In this document: positions 1-10,874 of the stretch, piece after piece
Layout of the letters: each line of letters begins with the position of its first letter
How positions within the stretch are numbered: position 1 is the stretch's first letter
Notes under the pieces: generated by a model
What the model was told of the DNA's origin: nothing
What the model saw: only the letters and a program-made list of their open reading frames with translations
Database searches by the model: none
Assembly: GCF_010183535.1 (NCBI RefSeq)
Contig: NC_071331.1
Coordinates: forward strand, 24,924,001 to 24,988,000
DNA: 64,000 nt
Direction of reading: 5' to 3'
Source: Caenorhabditis remanei
Taxonomy: Eukaryota; Nematoda; Chromadorea; Rhabditida; Rhabditidae
Translations under genes and position numbers: made by a program

Positions 1-332
1 CTTGAATACAGTGATGTGATTGCTAAATGTCCAAGTGAAGTTCCCTCGATTCAAGACGGTGTTAATTTGCTTGAATTTTACAACAACAAGCTCAAGAAGA
101 ATATTACTGATGAACAATTTGTTCTGATGGATAAGCAAGGGAGATACCATCCTATTTCTGAACTGTTTATTGCCAAAGTTCCGTAAGTAACTATCGATAT
201 ATTTGTCAACACTTTTTCAAATCTTTCAGAACACCGTGCTCCTCCTGTCAAAACCTGCCACAGTCCCCATCAACTCCACAGCTCCCAACAACCAACTTTC
301 CGAAATCAAATGAAGATACCCAGAAAGTCTGA
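1..332 (+). CDS. 3' end of an unrecognised protein-coding gene
   Basis: Two exons are visible: 1-182, running in from the left edge, and 230-332, ending in TGA. The 47-bp intron has a GTAAGT donor and a TTTCAG acceptor. The readable C-terminal 94 residues begin LEYSDVIAKCPSEVPSIQDG, then give a segment with VNLLEFYNNKLKKNITDEQF, and end in a Pro/Ser/Thr/Gln-rich tail with a CSSC motif. I do not recognise the family. The clean splice and stop suggest a real gene. A polyadenylation-type AATAAA lies at 444-449. Everything upstream of the window is unknown, so no function is given. Confidence 0.7.
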
Positions 333-1420
333 ATAATAATATTATATGATCATTTCCAATGTCTTTTTTTTTTTTTTTTTTGTTTTTTTTTTTGTATATA
401 CAATATTTAAAAACGGTAAAATGTTGAGAATTAATGAAAAAACAATAAAGTTTTAATCGCTAGCATTTGAATGTGACTCACAAACATGGAAGCGTCTTCT
501 CTGTGGATGCGTCATACAAATGTCAAATGAGAATTTTCAATCGGTGTATGAAAAAGACCCCCTTGTAAGAGAATAAACCACACTTACTTATGCCCTCGAC
601 TCGCACAATCCTTGCCTGGTTGTGTGAGATGAGGAGTCGCTCACAATTTTAACAACATAGAAGATAAAACAAAAAATTTTTACCCATCAGGTTTTACATG
701 GTTGTGCCTTTCCTACGATCATCATTATCAGATCAAACATTGAGTGAAAATTGATAGAAAGCCTGGCCATGAACTTGACAAAACGTGTAAATTTGGAGAT
801 CTGTCCTATGTGCCTAGAACGCGCGAGAACCTCCAAAAAGAGATGGACTCTGTGGGCCTCACATTACCCTCACTTGATGTTCACATGACGGAAAGTCAAG
901 TCTACGGGTCACGGCTCAAAGTTTCATGATAGTGAGTGGTTTCGTCTATCTAAGCAACCTTGAATCTGGCGCCAGATCTCACAGAAGAGAACCCCATGGC
1001 GAAATTAACTACATCTGAGGATGGGCTGGGCGGTGTAAATTTAACCATATGACCCAATAGCTAGAACCAGCTGGCGCACCTTCGACGTCTTTTTGAGCTC
1101 CTATTCTGAGCCAGTGAGCGTGTGAGAATCCACTGAGCCTAGTATTTGATTGTAGGTGACTGGTCAACTCACAACATAATATCTCGTGGTAAAATTATCA
1201 CCACCAAGAGGGCGGTTCAAATGCGGTTAATTTACCCATATGATCCCATAGGTCGGGTCAGATGGGGCATATTCGACACATTTTCGTGCTCTTTTTCCTC
1301 ATGCTCTGACCATGTCTCTGACCAACTTGCGAACTCGAGCCCCACGCTTATACCGTCATTCACTAAGTCAGAGGGTAAATTTATCACCATGGGGGGTAAA
1401 ATTTACACACCTATCTACTA
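333..1420. other. Gene-free stretch upstream of the gypsy remnant
   Basis: No supportable gene. The first part is the 3' UTR and poly-T runs of the preceding gene (about 362-392). From about 480 to 1420 the DNA is of mixed composition with short open frames lacking splice signals or family motifs. It abuts the retrotransposon gag frame abruptly near 1420, occupying the place where an LTR and the first half of gag would be expected. I find no copy of the 3' LTR start here. Confidence 0.5.
1027..1320 (+). repeat. Diverged direct repeat pair
   Basis: A stretch beginning near 1027 (a GGCGGT then an AATTTA..CCATATGA core, a cytosine-rich middle, then CTTTTTGAGCTCCT) is repeated loosely from about 1211 (GGCGGT, AATTTACCCATATGA, then CTCTTTTTCCTCAT). 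By eye the two are roughly two-thirds identical. It suggests an old tandem unit or the arms of a decayed element sitting where the gypsy 5' end should be. Confidence 0.35.
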
Positions 1421-4400
1421 ACCAAGACAGTTGCGGCTTCATCGCCGAAACAGCAAGTCGGGGTGAACAAGGTTGAGAAGAAGAATTTCCGAGGAGACAA
1501 CAAAAACAAAACCGATACTACAGCTAATAAGTCTGACTCTCATTCGAATAAAGAAGTTACCTGCTTCAAATGCGGAGAAAGGGGACACCTTGCACCGCAA
1601 TGTCCTCAAAACTCGGGAAAAAAGAAGAAGGGTAGATACTGGGTTAAAAAAGGAGTGCAAAAAACTCAATGTGTTCGAGTAGATGGTCTACATGAGAATC
1701 AGAATAATGTGTCTAAACCAACGATGCGTGTGAATGTTGATGGTCAGTTGTTGTCATTCCAAGTAGACACTGGCAGTGAAATCACATTAATTAATGAGCA
1801 GAGTTGGAAGGATGTTGGATGTCCGGAACTGGAAAAGGTTCCACACCGAATCTCGTGTGCTAACGGAACGCAAATGTCCGTGAAAGGCCGCGCTCTCGTT
1901 TCTTTTGAGCTAAAAGGAATACAGTATACTGATTATGTGTACGTTAGAGCGAAGGACGACAATCTCATTGGGATGTCGTGGATTTCTCAGTCTCCAGGGA
2001 TGTGTGAAGGTCTAGCCGTAATGGTGCAAACCGTGAATACATCTGTTCCCGAAAAGGAAATCAGCCGATTGGAGAGTTCTTTGCAACATGATTATCCACA
2101 AGTGTTCGAGGAAGCGTTGGGATTGTGCAAAAAAGAGAAAGCTCGTGTTCGTACTCTTCCGAATGTGAAGGCGATTTTTAAGAAAAGTCGTCCCGTGCCG
2201 TATGGTTCTGAGAAAGCGGTCGAAACTGAATTGAAAAGATTGGAAGACATGGGAGTGATCGAGAGGGTGTCACACACAGATTGGGCTTCGCCCATTGTCG
2301 TCGTCCGGAAGAAGAACTCTGATAAGATCAGAATATGCGCTGACTTCAAGAGCTCAGGGCTCAACGCTGCGTTGCAGGACGAGCACCATCCATTACCCAC
2401 TAGTGAAGATATATTCGGAAAGTTGAAGGGAAGTATATTCTCGCAGATTGATCTACGTGATGCTTACCTTCAATTGGAACTTGACGAAGAAGCTCAAAAA
2501 TTGGCCGTCATCAATACTCATTTGGGATTGTTTAAATATCGACGAATGCCATTCGGATTGAAACCAGCACCAGCAGTCTTCCAAAAAGTGATTGACAAGC
2601 TGATAGCTGAGATACCCGGTGTAGCCGCTTATCTTGACGATGTCATCGTGGCTACTGATACGATGCAAGAACATGAGAAAATTCTCAAGAAGTTGTTCGC
2701 TCGTTTTCAGGAATATGGGTTTAAGGTCAGTCTTGAGAAGTGTACATTTGCAAAGTCAGAAATAAAATTTCTCGGTTTCATAGTAAATGGAGAAGGTAGA
2801 AAACCCGATCCAGAGAAGACTGAAGTCATCCGGAAAATGGATTCACCAAAGAATCAGAAGCAGCTAGCTTCTTTCCTAGGAGCCATTTGCTTCTACAGTA
2901 GATTCGTGCCAAAATTGAGTGAATTAAGAGGTCCGTTGGACAGACTTATGAAACAAGACGTCGAATGGAAATGGACCCCAATCGAGCAGAATGCATTTGA
3001 TAAACTAAAAAATGCCGTTGCTGATAGCACGATGCTCTCTCACTTCAAAGAGGATTGGAAGATTATGGTCGCTGCCGATGCAAGTCAGTATGGTATTGGT
3101 GGAGTTCTAATGCATGAAACTCCAGATGGACAAGAAGTTCCAATCGCTCATTTTGCGAGATCGTTAACTGACACAGAGAAGCGATATAGTCAGATAGAGA
3201 AGGAAGCGCTGGCTTTGGTATATACTGTCAAGAAGTCACACAAATTTGTGTTCGGGAGGAAGTTCTCACTTCAGACTGATCACAAACCGTTGCTAGCTAT
3301 ATTCGGAGATAGCAGAGACTTACCAGTGCATTCTCAAAACCGATTAGTTCGTTGGGCTACAACATTGCTAGCTTACAATTTCGACATCAGTTACGTCTCA
3401 ACTGCTAAATTTTCGAAAGCCGATTGGTTGTCTTGAATGATTCAAAACTATCCGCGCGACGAAGATGACGTCGTTATTGCTGAGATTATCGAAGATGATG
3501 ATGATGAGGACCAGTTTCCTAAACATCTGCCTGTTACGTCAGAAGATATCCGGAAATCGTCGGAAACTGATGGTGAAATCTCCACAGTTATAGAATTGGT
3601 TAGGAATAATTCATGGAAACCAAAACCGAGCTCCGATATCGAGAAATATTGGAATCGTTACAAGGACCGGTTGAAAATAATTCGAAATTGTTTGATGATT
3701 GATGATAGAGTCGTGGTACCCAGGAAACTCCAAGAAGCTGTGCTAACTCAATTGCATGAGGGCCATCCGGGAGTTATCAAAATGAAACAAAAAGCGCGAG
3801 CTTACGTTTTTTGGAGAGGACTTGACTCTGAAGTGGAACGTGCTGTGCTCAGATGTTCCAACTGCCAAGAACAATCAAAGATGCCTATCGTGGCTCCTCT
3901 GAATCCGTGGCCGGCTCCGAAGAAGCCATGGTCTCGAATTCATCTTGATTATGCAGGACCTGTAGATGGAACTTATCTGCTGGTTGCCGTGGACGCGTTA
4001 ACGAAATACGCAGAAGTAAAGATGACAAAAACTATCTCTGCAGTGGCTACCGTCGATTTAATGGAGGATATATTCTGTGTGCATGGGTTTCCTGAGTTGA
4101 TTATTTCTGACAATGGAACTCAGTTCACTAGTTCTCTATTCAAGAACATGTGTAAAACTCATGGAATTCAACACTCCACGACTGCCACGTACTATCCACG
4201 CTTCAACGGGGCTGCTGAGAGAATGGTAGACACTCTAAAAAGAGGTCTGGCCAAGTTGAAAGGTACTGGCTCAATTACGAGACAGTTGCTAACCAAGTTT
4301 CTGTATCATTACCGAAACACGCCACATGCGGCTTTGAATGGAATGACTCCGGCTGAAAAGCACTTCAATCGAAAAATCCGTACCCACTTATCACTTCTAA

Positions 4401-5287
4401 TTCCAAGCGCAAAAAATCAGCAAGTCGCGTTATCTCGTTATCAGGCAAGCATGAAGCATCAATATGATCAGCATAATGCGGCGCGCGCTAAATGTTTTCA
4501 GGTTGGTCAAAAAGTTTATGTGCAAATCCAACGTGGAAACAAGTCGTTATGGGGTTTGGGAGTCGTCCGGAGACGTTTCGGTAACGTCTTATATGAGGTT
4601 CAAGTTGGTGAACGTTTTCATCGATCTCATGCGAACCAGTTGAGACTGCGTGTCGGAGACAGAAGTAAAGAGGATATGTTTGAGGAGACTGTATTTCCAA
4701 TGTTTTTCGGACAGGCTGAAGGTGACGGGGTAGAGAACCAACTATCTGGGGGCCCGAGGGTTCACAGGGAGGGGCTTAACTCATTACAATTTTCAGACCC
4801 GCTTCAGTCCTCAGATGTTTCCTCAGATTTTTGTGATACTTTCGTTGGGGAAGAGGTATTTGGTAGAAGAGTGAGTGGAAGAAGTGCGCGGGCACCAGAG
4901 GAAGTGAACTTTGCTGATGATTGTGATATGATGAGTGACAGAAGAGCAGCTCAAGAGTCTACTACCAGCAACCGCAGTGCTTCAGCGAACACCACAACTG
5001 CCACTGCCATCAATCCAGCGAATATCAAAGGTCCACAATCCGAATCCACTACCAACCCAAGTCATTCTTTGCGACGAAGCCAACGGACAAAGCGTGCTCC
5101 AAACCGATTCGATCCTTGTCCAGCTCCAAGTCAAGGTCGAGGAAAATCACGAGGATCCTACCATCCGGATCATCCAGCCGCTCGTGACCGAGGTGTTGCT
5201 CCAGCCTCGAATCGTTTTGTTCTACCTAATTCGTCGTCGAAGGGGGGAGGTGTTGGCAAGGAACGTGGCCGCCCTCGCTGGCATTAA
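1421..5287 (+). pseudogene. gag-pol polyprotein frame of the gypsy element, interrupted
   Basis: One continuous + frame is split by a single in-frame TGA at 3434-3436. Counting from the GTG at 1463: a CCHC zinc knuckle (CFKCGERGHLAPQC) near residues 35-48, an aspartic protease motif (VDTGSEITL) near 107, reverse transcriptase with the YLDD box near 391, and an RNase H segment starting around AADASQYGIGG. After the stop come an integrase HHCC zinc-binding region (H-x-H, then CSNC) and a catalytic core with D in HLDYAGP, D in SDNGTQF and E in GAAERM. The last two are separated by 35 residues, the classic D,D-35-E spacing. A basic C-terminal tail follows. The frame is open upstream to about 1421, so GTG 1463 is not a real start; the N-terminal half of gag is missing. 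The TGA falls exactly between RNase H and integrase. Confidence 0.9.
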
Positions 5288-5460
5288 CGTGACGTGAACT
5301 TCTACGTAGTATTGAACTCTTAATTATTGATTATTCCTTGGTTTCCTACACTAAGAAACCTGTGCTCAAGTAAACTATTATTCTGTCTATCACTCTCTAT
5401 TCTACTCTTCCTCACGACATAACATAATTCTTCTAAAAAGGCACGAATGCAAACGCGCTC
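5251..5460 (+). repeat. Putative 3' LTR with preceding polypurine tract
   Basis: An A/G tract (AAGGGGGGAGG, 5240-5250) is followed at once by TGTTGGCAAG, which matches the TG start of gypsy-type LTRs. The pol frame overlaps the first bases of this region and stops at 5287. The 3' border is not seen because there is no second LTR to compare with. Confidence 0.5.
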
Positions 5461-5472
5461 CAATCGAACTAG

Positions 5473-5618
5473 AGTTCTATTTTGTAGCAGTTCTATTTTG
5501 TAGCAGTTCCATTGCGTTCAGTTCTATTTCGTCACAGTTCCATTTTGTTCAGTTTTATTTTAGTCAGTTCTATATTGTTACAGTTTTATTTTGTTGCAGT
5601 TCTATCTTTCCGAGTTCT
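5473..5618 (+). repeat. Minisatellite, about nine 15-18 bp units
   Basis: Units vary around GTTCTATTTTGTAGCA, starting at 5473 and decaying to about 5618. They are directly adjacent to the presumed LTR. Unit length and sequence drift along the array. No coding role is seen. Confidence 0.75.
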
Positions 5619-5700
5619 AAAATCGAGCACCCCAAAAAAATAAGGTTTCTCAGAATTTTTTCCAGTTGAAAACTCTGAAATCTTGCCTCTGTGACAATTC

Positions 5701-6151
5701 GCAGCCTTGCGTTTCACAGCCTTGCGTTTCACATTCTCAATTTTCCCGTTTTTTCAGGGATAACTTGACTTTTTCAGATAATTGTTTGAGAAGTCGAAAC
5801 AAATGTTTTGTTGTTGTTTTCTTAAAGGGGATCATAAGAAATGTTGTCAAAAAAAAACCAAGAAAAAGTTTTTGAAAATTGATTTTCTCAAAGAAGTTGC
5901 GGTTTTTGTCATTTTCTGAACCTTTAAACTTTAGTTGTCCTGCTAATTCTATGAAAAAATCAAATTTTCAGTATTTTTTGGTTTTTTTTTGACAATCTGT
6001 GATCCCCTTTATGAAAACAACAACAACATATTTGTCTTGATTTCTCAAATAATTAATTATCTGAAAAAGTCAAGTTATCCCTGAAAAACGGGAAATTGAG
6101 GCTGCAGAACGCTGGGCTGCGAAACGTCCGGCTGCGGAATGTCTCGTTGCG
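5701..6151. repeat. Foldback (palindromic) element with 15-bp terminal units
   Basis: The left arm (about 5735-5850, CTCAATTTTCCCGTTTTTTC, then a TAACTTGACTTTTTCAG core) is the reverse complement of the right arm (about 5985-6100). The outer ends carry short tandem units of about 15 bp: CAGCCTTGCGTTTCA twice on the left and GGCTGCGAAACGTCC-like units on the right. The motif resembles the ends of the palindrome at 54343-54536, so both may belong to one superfamily. Confidence 0.7.
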
Positions 6152-6184
6152 AAATGTCCCAGATCCGAAATCTTCTTATTCCAG

Positions 6185-7453
6185 AGATCCGAACGACTAC
6201 ATGCTCCCTCAACAATACTATTTCCTTCCAAAGGAATACGCGACGAACACAGTGATCTGTGGATTCTGTTATCGATCTTTTAACCGAATCGACTTTTTCC
6301 TTCATATTGTGATTCATGGATTCATCGTGGATCAAAGCGTATCCTGCGAACTCCGACCCGTCACTCTCGACATAAAAGTTCGCGAATTGATGGGACAAAA
6401 CAACTATTCGGACGCGGAACTCGACGATGAGCCCCTTACGATTCTGTCGGTTGATGGGAAACGATTGAAAGCGAAGATGGATTTGATGAATGAACGGAAA
6501 ATTAACAATATGTCGAGATTATCTGATATTACGACACCGTTTAAAAGTGAGATAGATACAGATGGAGAGATGTCGACGGTAAGGGGAATCAACCAGAGTT
6601 GTGCGGAATTCCTGCTTCCGACTTCCGTTATAAAAATTTAACGCAGAAACATGTGGAAAAACGGTCTAAAAGGACAGAAAATTGGCTTTTCTTCAGCCAA
6701 AAATTGATTTTCCACTGATTTTTGCGACTTTTATGGCTTTTCTCTTGGAGGTTTGAATATTTGCGAAAAAAAAACTACTTCCGACTTCCGCACAACTCTG
6801 AAATCAACTGGATTTTAATAAATAAGTTCTCGATTTCACTCAAATAATGCTTTTTCAGCCTCGCAGTCGAAAATCGGCGATGGATGCGCGACGTATTCTG
6901 ACTGAAACCTTCAAAGTGCTCCAAGCAAACGCTCGAAATCGGAGAGACACGTGGAATGCCACGTCTTCTTCCTCTTCCTCAGATGACGATGACAATTCAG
7001 AAGACGAACGATTCGAGAAGAAACTGGAAATGGAATCGACAACGAAACTGGAGAGATACGAAAGATCGAAAAGTAGAGAACCGCCCGCTCAGTTAGAGAA
7101 GAAAAAGGTGGATGTATCCAGTATGAGACCTGCTGAAATTCGAGAATGGATTAGGAGAGAAGCGAGGAGAAGAGGAGCCGATTGGACGGAGGATTCAGAT
7201 GAATCCACGTCTTCTGATGATGATGATTCTGAAGAGAAGACGTCGACGATGGGGAAGAAATGGGCGAATATGAAGTTGCAGGATATTAAAGAGAAGTGAG
7301 TGAGAATTCTGGAAATTCTTTGACGAGATTCTAATATTCCATCTCAAATGTCCCAAAATCATTCCATTTTTTTTCAGAATCCGTCAAGCGGCCAAACGAA
7401 GGAACGTGACACTATCAAGCGGCTCATCGAGTAGTGACAGTGATGATAACTAA
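6185..7453 (+). CDS. C2H2-finger protein with Ser/Asp-rich tracts, 5' exon not found
   Basis: Exons 6185-6578, 6859-7295 and 7378-7453 join in frame and end in TAA; a polyadenylation AATAAA follows at 7457. The first visible exon starts after a TTATTCCAG acceptor in phase 2, so at least one upstream exon is missing or was displaced by the foldback element just before it. The readable 302 residues contain one C2H2-like finger (CGFCYRSFNRIDFFLHIVIH; C-x2-C, H-x3-H). The second exon has a SSSSSSDDDD tract, a basic/acidic helix-rich part with EIREWIRREARRRGADW and a STSSDDDDSEE tract; the third exon ends SSGSSSSDSDDN. The acidic-serine tracts look like casein-kinase-2-type sites in a nuclear protein. 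No family is recognised. The 5' truncation may make it a pseudogene, but the remaining frame is clean. Confidence 0.65.
6594..6800. repeat. Palindromic MITE in the first intron of the finger gene
   Basis: CAGAGTTGTGCGGAA with CTTCCGACTTCCG on the left mirrors CTTCCGACTTCCGCACAACTCTG on the right. A related fragment lies near 49510-49560 (GGAAGTCGAAGGAATG..CCGCACAGCTCTG). Confidence 0.65.
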
Positions 7454-7724
7454 ACAAATAAATCAAAAAATTCAATTTTTTTCAAACCAAATCCCACTTA
7501 TGCATGATATGATCTCTGTGAATATAATTATAACTTTTTTCAATTATTTTCCAATGTCTAACTTGATTTATTTTCTATTGATACTTGTGAATTTACAAAT
7601 TTTAAAATCAATTCTATTGTTTTCTGGATTTTTTACCTGTTCAACAGCTCAGGCACGATTTTTTTGAAAATTTTCTTGTTCGTTTCCAGGTTCTGAAGAG
7701 GTCAAGTGACTCAAATTTTTCCAG

Positions 7725-9668
7725 ATGCCCAAAAAATGCATCGAATTATCCGATTTACCACCGGAAATACTGCAACTATTGGTGGAGAAATGTGATTTTG
7801 TTACAAGGTTGGTTTTTTTATTCTCAATTAGTTATTCTTAAATTTTTCAGCTAACTTCTAGCTAGAATTTTTGTTTTTAGCCACTTTTTCGCTGAGGAGA
7901 AGTTGTTTTCCTTCTAAAAATCTGGAAAAGGTATATACCGTAAATTCTGTATTATAACGGCACCTGTAATAGAACGGCACCTGTATTATAACGGCACCCC
8001 ATCTATACTCAGAATTCATGAATGTGATCATCCCGGTGTCTTTTTTTGGTTCTGACTAGAAGCAGCGTGATTAGTAACTTCTTGATCAGCCGATAGAACT
8101 CCCAAAAAAAGTTTTTCCGGTAAATTTTAATAAGTTTCTGAAACCACAAAATTTCTCTGGGAGCTGGTTGAAAAATATAACTGCATGCCGTTATAATACA
8201 GTATTTACGGTATTTTGTTGAAAAATGTCTGTAATGCTTTTCAGACACATTTGTAAAATATCAACAAAAAAAATTGCCCCGAAGCGTTCGCTTTCTAGAA
8301 AAGCTTTCTCAAAATATCTCAATTTTACATCAAATGATTATTTCCAGACGTCGACTCCGCGCTTCCTCTTCCCTCATGTATCAAGTCGTCAATTCCACAA
8401 AACTATACATTCATTCAGTGGATATGAGCTTCTGCGGTTACGAAATATTCGTGAGTCTTTCAGTCGACCCACCCTTCCAACACCATTACAATCTGACATT
8501 CGAGAAAAATGAGACTGGCGGAACTCGAATGAGGTCTGATTTTCGAAAGGAAGTGTTGATTGAAAACTCGGATCCAATGAATGCAGCGATCGACTGGTTC
8601 GTACAGATGTGTCACCAGAAGAACGTCACAATCGGAAAGTTGTACACGGATGTGAGTACACACGAAACGAAAGAAAACAATTTGCGAAACGGAAAAAAAC
8701 AATTGGCAGAAAAACTCGACAAAGTTCTGGGGAAAAGTGAAATCCCATTGAAAATCAAATCGATTAAATTTGCGGATTGGGGACTCGTCGATTCTGGAAA
8801 TGTCATGTGGAAGATTACAGAGTATTGTGATAAGAGACTGCTGAAAGAGATGGAAGTGTTAATAGAAGGTATGTGCCTGGGTGGCGTTGATCGCCTCGAA
8901 TTTTTAGCCGAAATTTGAAAATGCGACGAGAGAGTGTGCGAATTGAAGAAACGCAGACGCACTCTCTCTCTCTCTCGATTTTACACACTCTCTCTCGTCG
9001 CATTTTCGCCCACTTTAAAATCTTTCAGGGCCCAAAGCGTTAGCACCTCCCTGGATCAATGTGTATTCTGATTTCGAATTGTTTGGAAAGCAGGACGAAA
9101 TTGTAAAAAATTTGAAGAAGATTCAGGTGAGAAATTAAAAAAATTAAAATTAAAATCCCTTCCCTGATTTCCAGATCAACGATTCCTTCAATGTTTCCGT
9201 TGAAGACGTTCTATCTCTGAACGCATCTGTGATCTACTTGGATTCCCCGAATTTCACAAACGATTTTGTCTACAAACTCATCGAAAAGTTCACAAACAGA
9301 AGAGAAGATGGTTCGGCATTCTGTATTAAGAACTCTAGCGAAGAAGACGATTTGGATTTCAAACTGATTCCGATTCCGCCAGGATTCAAGGAGACGGATA
9401 GTACAAGAAGATTGTGAGTTATTGTAATTTCAATGAGAATTTATCATAAATTTCAATTTTCAGCAAGAAATACAGCAATCAACTCATCGGCACAAACCAT
9501 CCGACCGTCTACCTCCGTGTCAGTGAAGATCAAGTTCTTCTTCAGATTGGAGACACCAAAAAAGGGACTTTCTTTAGTGACAATGAGTTCGATTTCGACA
9601 CAAGCGGCGACGATTCTTCTTCTGGTACGGACAGTGATTCTGACGCGAATGATAATGCACCCGAGTAG
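7725..9668 (+). CDS. F-box protein with nematode F-box-associated domain (copy 1, intact)
   Basis: Five exons: 7725-7807, 8348-8868, 9029-9126, 9175-9413, 9464-9668; together 381 aa, all joins in frame, stop TAG, AATAAA at 9803. The N-terminus (ELSDLPPEILQLLVEKCDF, then TRRRLRASSSLMYQVV across the first splice) is an F-box of the type that binds SKP1 in SCF ubiquitin ligases. The rest resembles the F-box-associated/FTH-type substrate-binding region expanded in Caenorhabditis, with a leucine-rich segment LSLNASVIYLDSPNFTNDFV. The C-terminus ends in an acidic Ser/Asp tail (GDDSSSGTDSDSDANDNAPE). It probably recruits an unknown protein for ubiquitination. Intron 1 holds a MITE; intron 2 holds a CTCTCT-rich hairpin (about 8920-9005). 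The start is the first ATG and gives the conserved F-box. Confidence 0.85.
7936..8212. repeat. MITE, TACCGTAAA family (copy 1)
   Basis: It begins TACCGTAAATTCTGTATTAT and ends with the complement (ATACAGTATTTACGGTA). The first arm contains three GGCACC-type repeats. The inside matches the copy at 27707-27965 in opposite orientation (a GTGGTTTCAGAAACT-type core). It lies in intron 1 of the F-box gene. Confidence 0.8.
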
Positions 9669-9963
9669 AATTATGATTTGATTTTTTTTTGGTATCGATA
9701 ATTCTTGTTCTGACAACTGCTCTCTCGGTAGAGCACACTCGTTCTTTTGTTGTGAATTTATGTTTTTTTTCTGATTTGTTGTGTGCTCCAAGTGGGCAAT
9801 TCAATAAAATTTAGTTCGAATCAATCAGCGTTGTTTTTTTGTTTTGTTTCCGGAAACTTGGTGTTGTTTCCTTGTTATTTTTCCCTTTTTGAATTCACGC
9901 GTTACTTTCTAATCTTGAATTTTCGATTTCAGAAGTTTTCGATTAACAAAAAATTCATTCCAG

Positions 9964-10874
9964 ATGACCGAAAAATCAATCGAATTATCCGAATTACCAC
10001 CGGAGATTCAGCAATTACTGGTGGACAAATGTGATTTTATTACAAGGTTTTTTTTAATTCTCAATCAGTTATTCTTGACTTTTTTAACGATTTTTTTTCG
10101 CTAGAATTTTTGTTTTTAGTCACGTTTCGCTGTAGAAAAGTTGTTTTTATTCAAAAAAAAACAAGAAAAACAGTTTTTTTGGAAAATGCCAGTAATTCTT
10201 GATTTTCAGACACATTTGTACGAAAATCATTCAATTTTTCAAAAAAAAGTTGTTCTGGAGCGTTCGCTTTGTAGAAAAGCTTTCTCAAAATTTTTCAAAC
10301 GAAAATTTCCAGACGTCGACTCCGCGCTTCCTCTTCCCTCATGTATCAAGTCGTCAATTCCACAAAACTATACATTCCATTTGTGAAAATCAAGGAACTT
10401 TCGAACGAAGGAGTATTCGTGAAGCTGACAATCAATCTCTTCAAAGACGATTACACGCTGAAATTCAAGAAAAATCAGACAGGCGGGACAAGAATTTGTC
10501 AAGATTTTCGGAAGGAAGTGTTGATTGAAAATTCGGATCCAATGGATGAAGCGGTCGACTGGTTCAGACAGATGTGTCTTCAGAAGAACATCACAATCGG
10601 ACAGTTTCAAATCGGATCGACTTACGACTCGAAAATATTTACAGAAGAACTTGACGAAGTTCTGAAGAAAAGTGAAATTCCATTGAAAATCAAATCGATT
10701 CATTGTGTGGGAACAGAATCTGGTGATTTGATGTGGAATTATTTTCGGAAATCGGAAATTTCCGAAATTTCCGAAAAAAACATTTCGGAAATTTTCCGAC
10801 GGAAAAAGGTTCTGAAAAAAGTCGGAAATTTCGGAAATTTCGGAATTTCCGATTTCCGTTCCGCACATCCCTGA
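9964..10874 (+). pseudogene. F-box protein (copy 2), truncated by repeat insertion
   Basis: Exon 1 (9964-10046) and exon 2 (from 10313) match copy 1 in length, phase and sequence: LSELPPEIQQLLVDKCDF, then RRLRASSSLMYQVVNSTKLY, and further on DFRKEVLIENSDPMDEAVDW. Homology ends at DLMWNYF (copy 1 has NVMWKIT). The frame then runs into a simple GGAAATTTCCGAAA-rich repeat (about 10738-10873) and stops at 10872-10874. The exons for the associated domain found in copy 1 are not seen downstream. The F-box itself remains, so a short F-box-only protein is possible, but a disrupted duplicate is more likely. Confidence 0.75.
10738..10873. repeat. Inserted palindromic repeat rich in CGGAAATTTCC
   Basis: A dense alternation of CGGAAATTTC and its complement, ending TTCCGATTTCCGTTCCGCACATCCCTG. 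The same terminal motif appears reversed in the nested element at about 20130-20412 (TACAGGAATGTACGGAACGG..). This is the segment that ends the second F-box gene. Confidence 0.65.

Larger units (their letters stand above)
1421..5460 (+). mobile_element. Ty3/gypsy-type LTR retrotransposon, 5'-truncated and disabled
   Basis: The order is zinc knuckle, protease, reverse transcriptase, RNase H, integrase, which is the Ty3/gypsy order. The 3' side shows a purine-rich tract (5240-5250) followed by TGTTGGCAAG at 5251, the usual form of a polypurine tract and LTR start. No matching 5' LTR, primer-binding site or N-terminal gag is present upstream. The right LTR end is not defined; 5460 is a guess made just before the minisatellite. 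It is an inactive partial copy. Confidence 0.85.

Noticed and set aside
580..680. tRNA-like stretch near GGTTGTGTGAGATGAGG
   Set aside because: No A-box/B-box pair and no clover-leaf arms could be drawn. I saw no convincing tRNA or rRNA gene anywhere in the window.
1463..1465. GTG as the start of the gag-pol protein
   Set aside because: The frame is open upstream to about 1421 and the sequence there is gag-like in composition; the true N-terminus is missing.
9784..10034. 83-codon plus frame before the second F-box gene
   Set aside because: It overlaps the F-box exon in another frame and contains the 3' UTR of the first gene; no motif.
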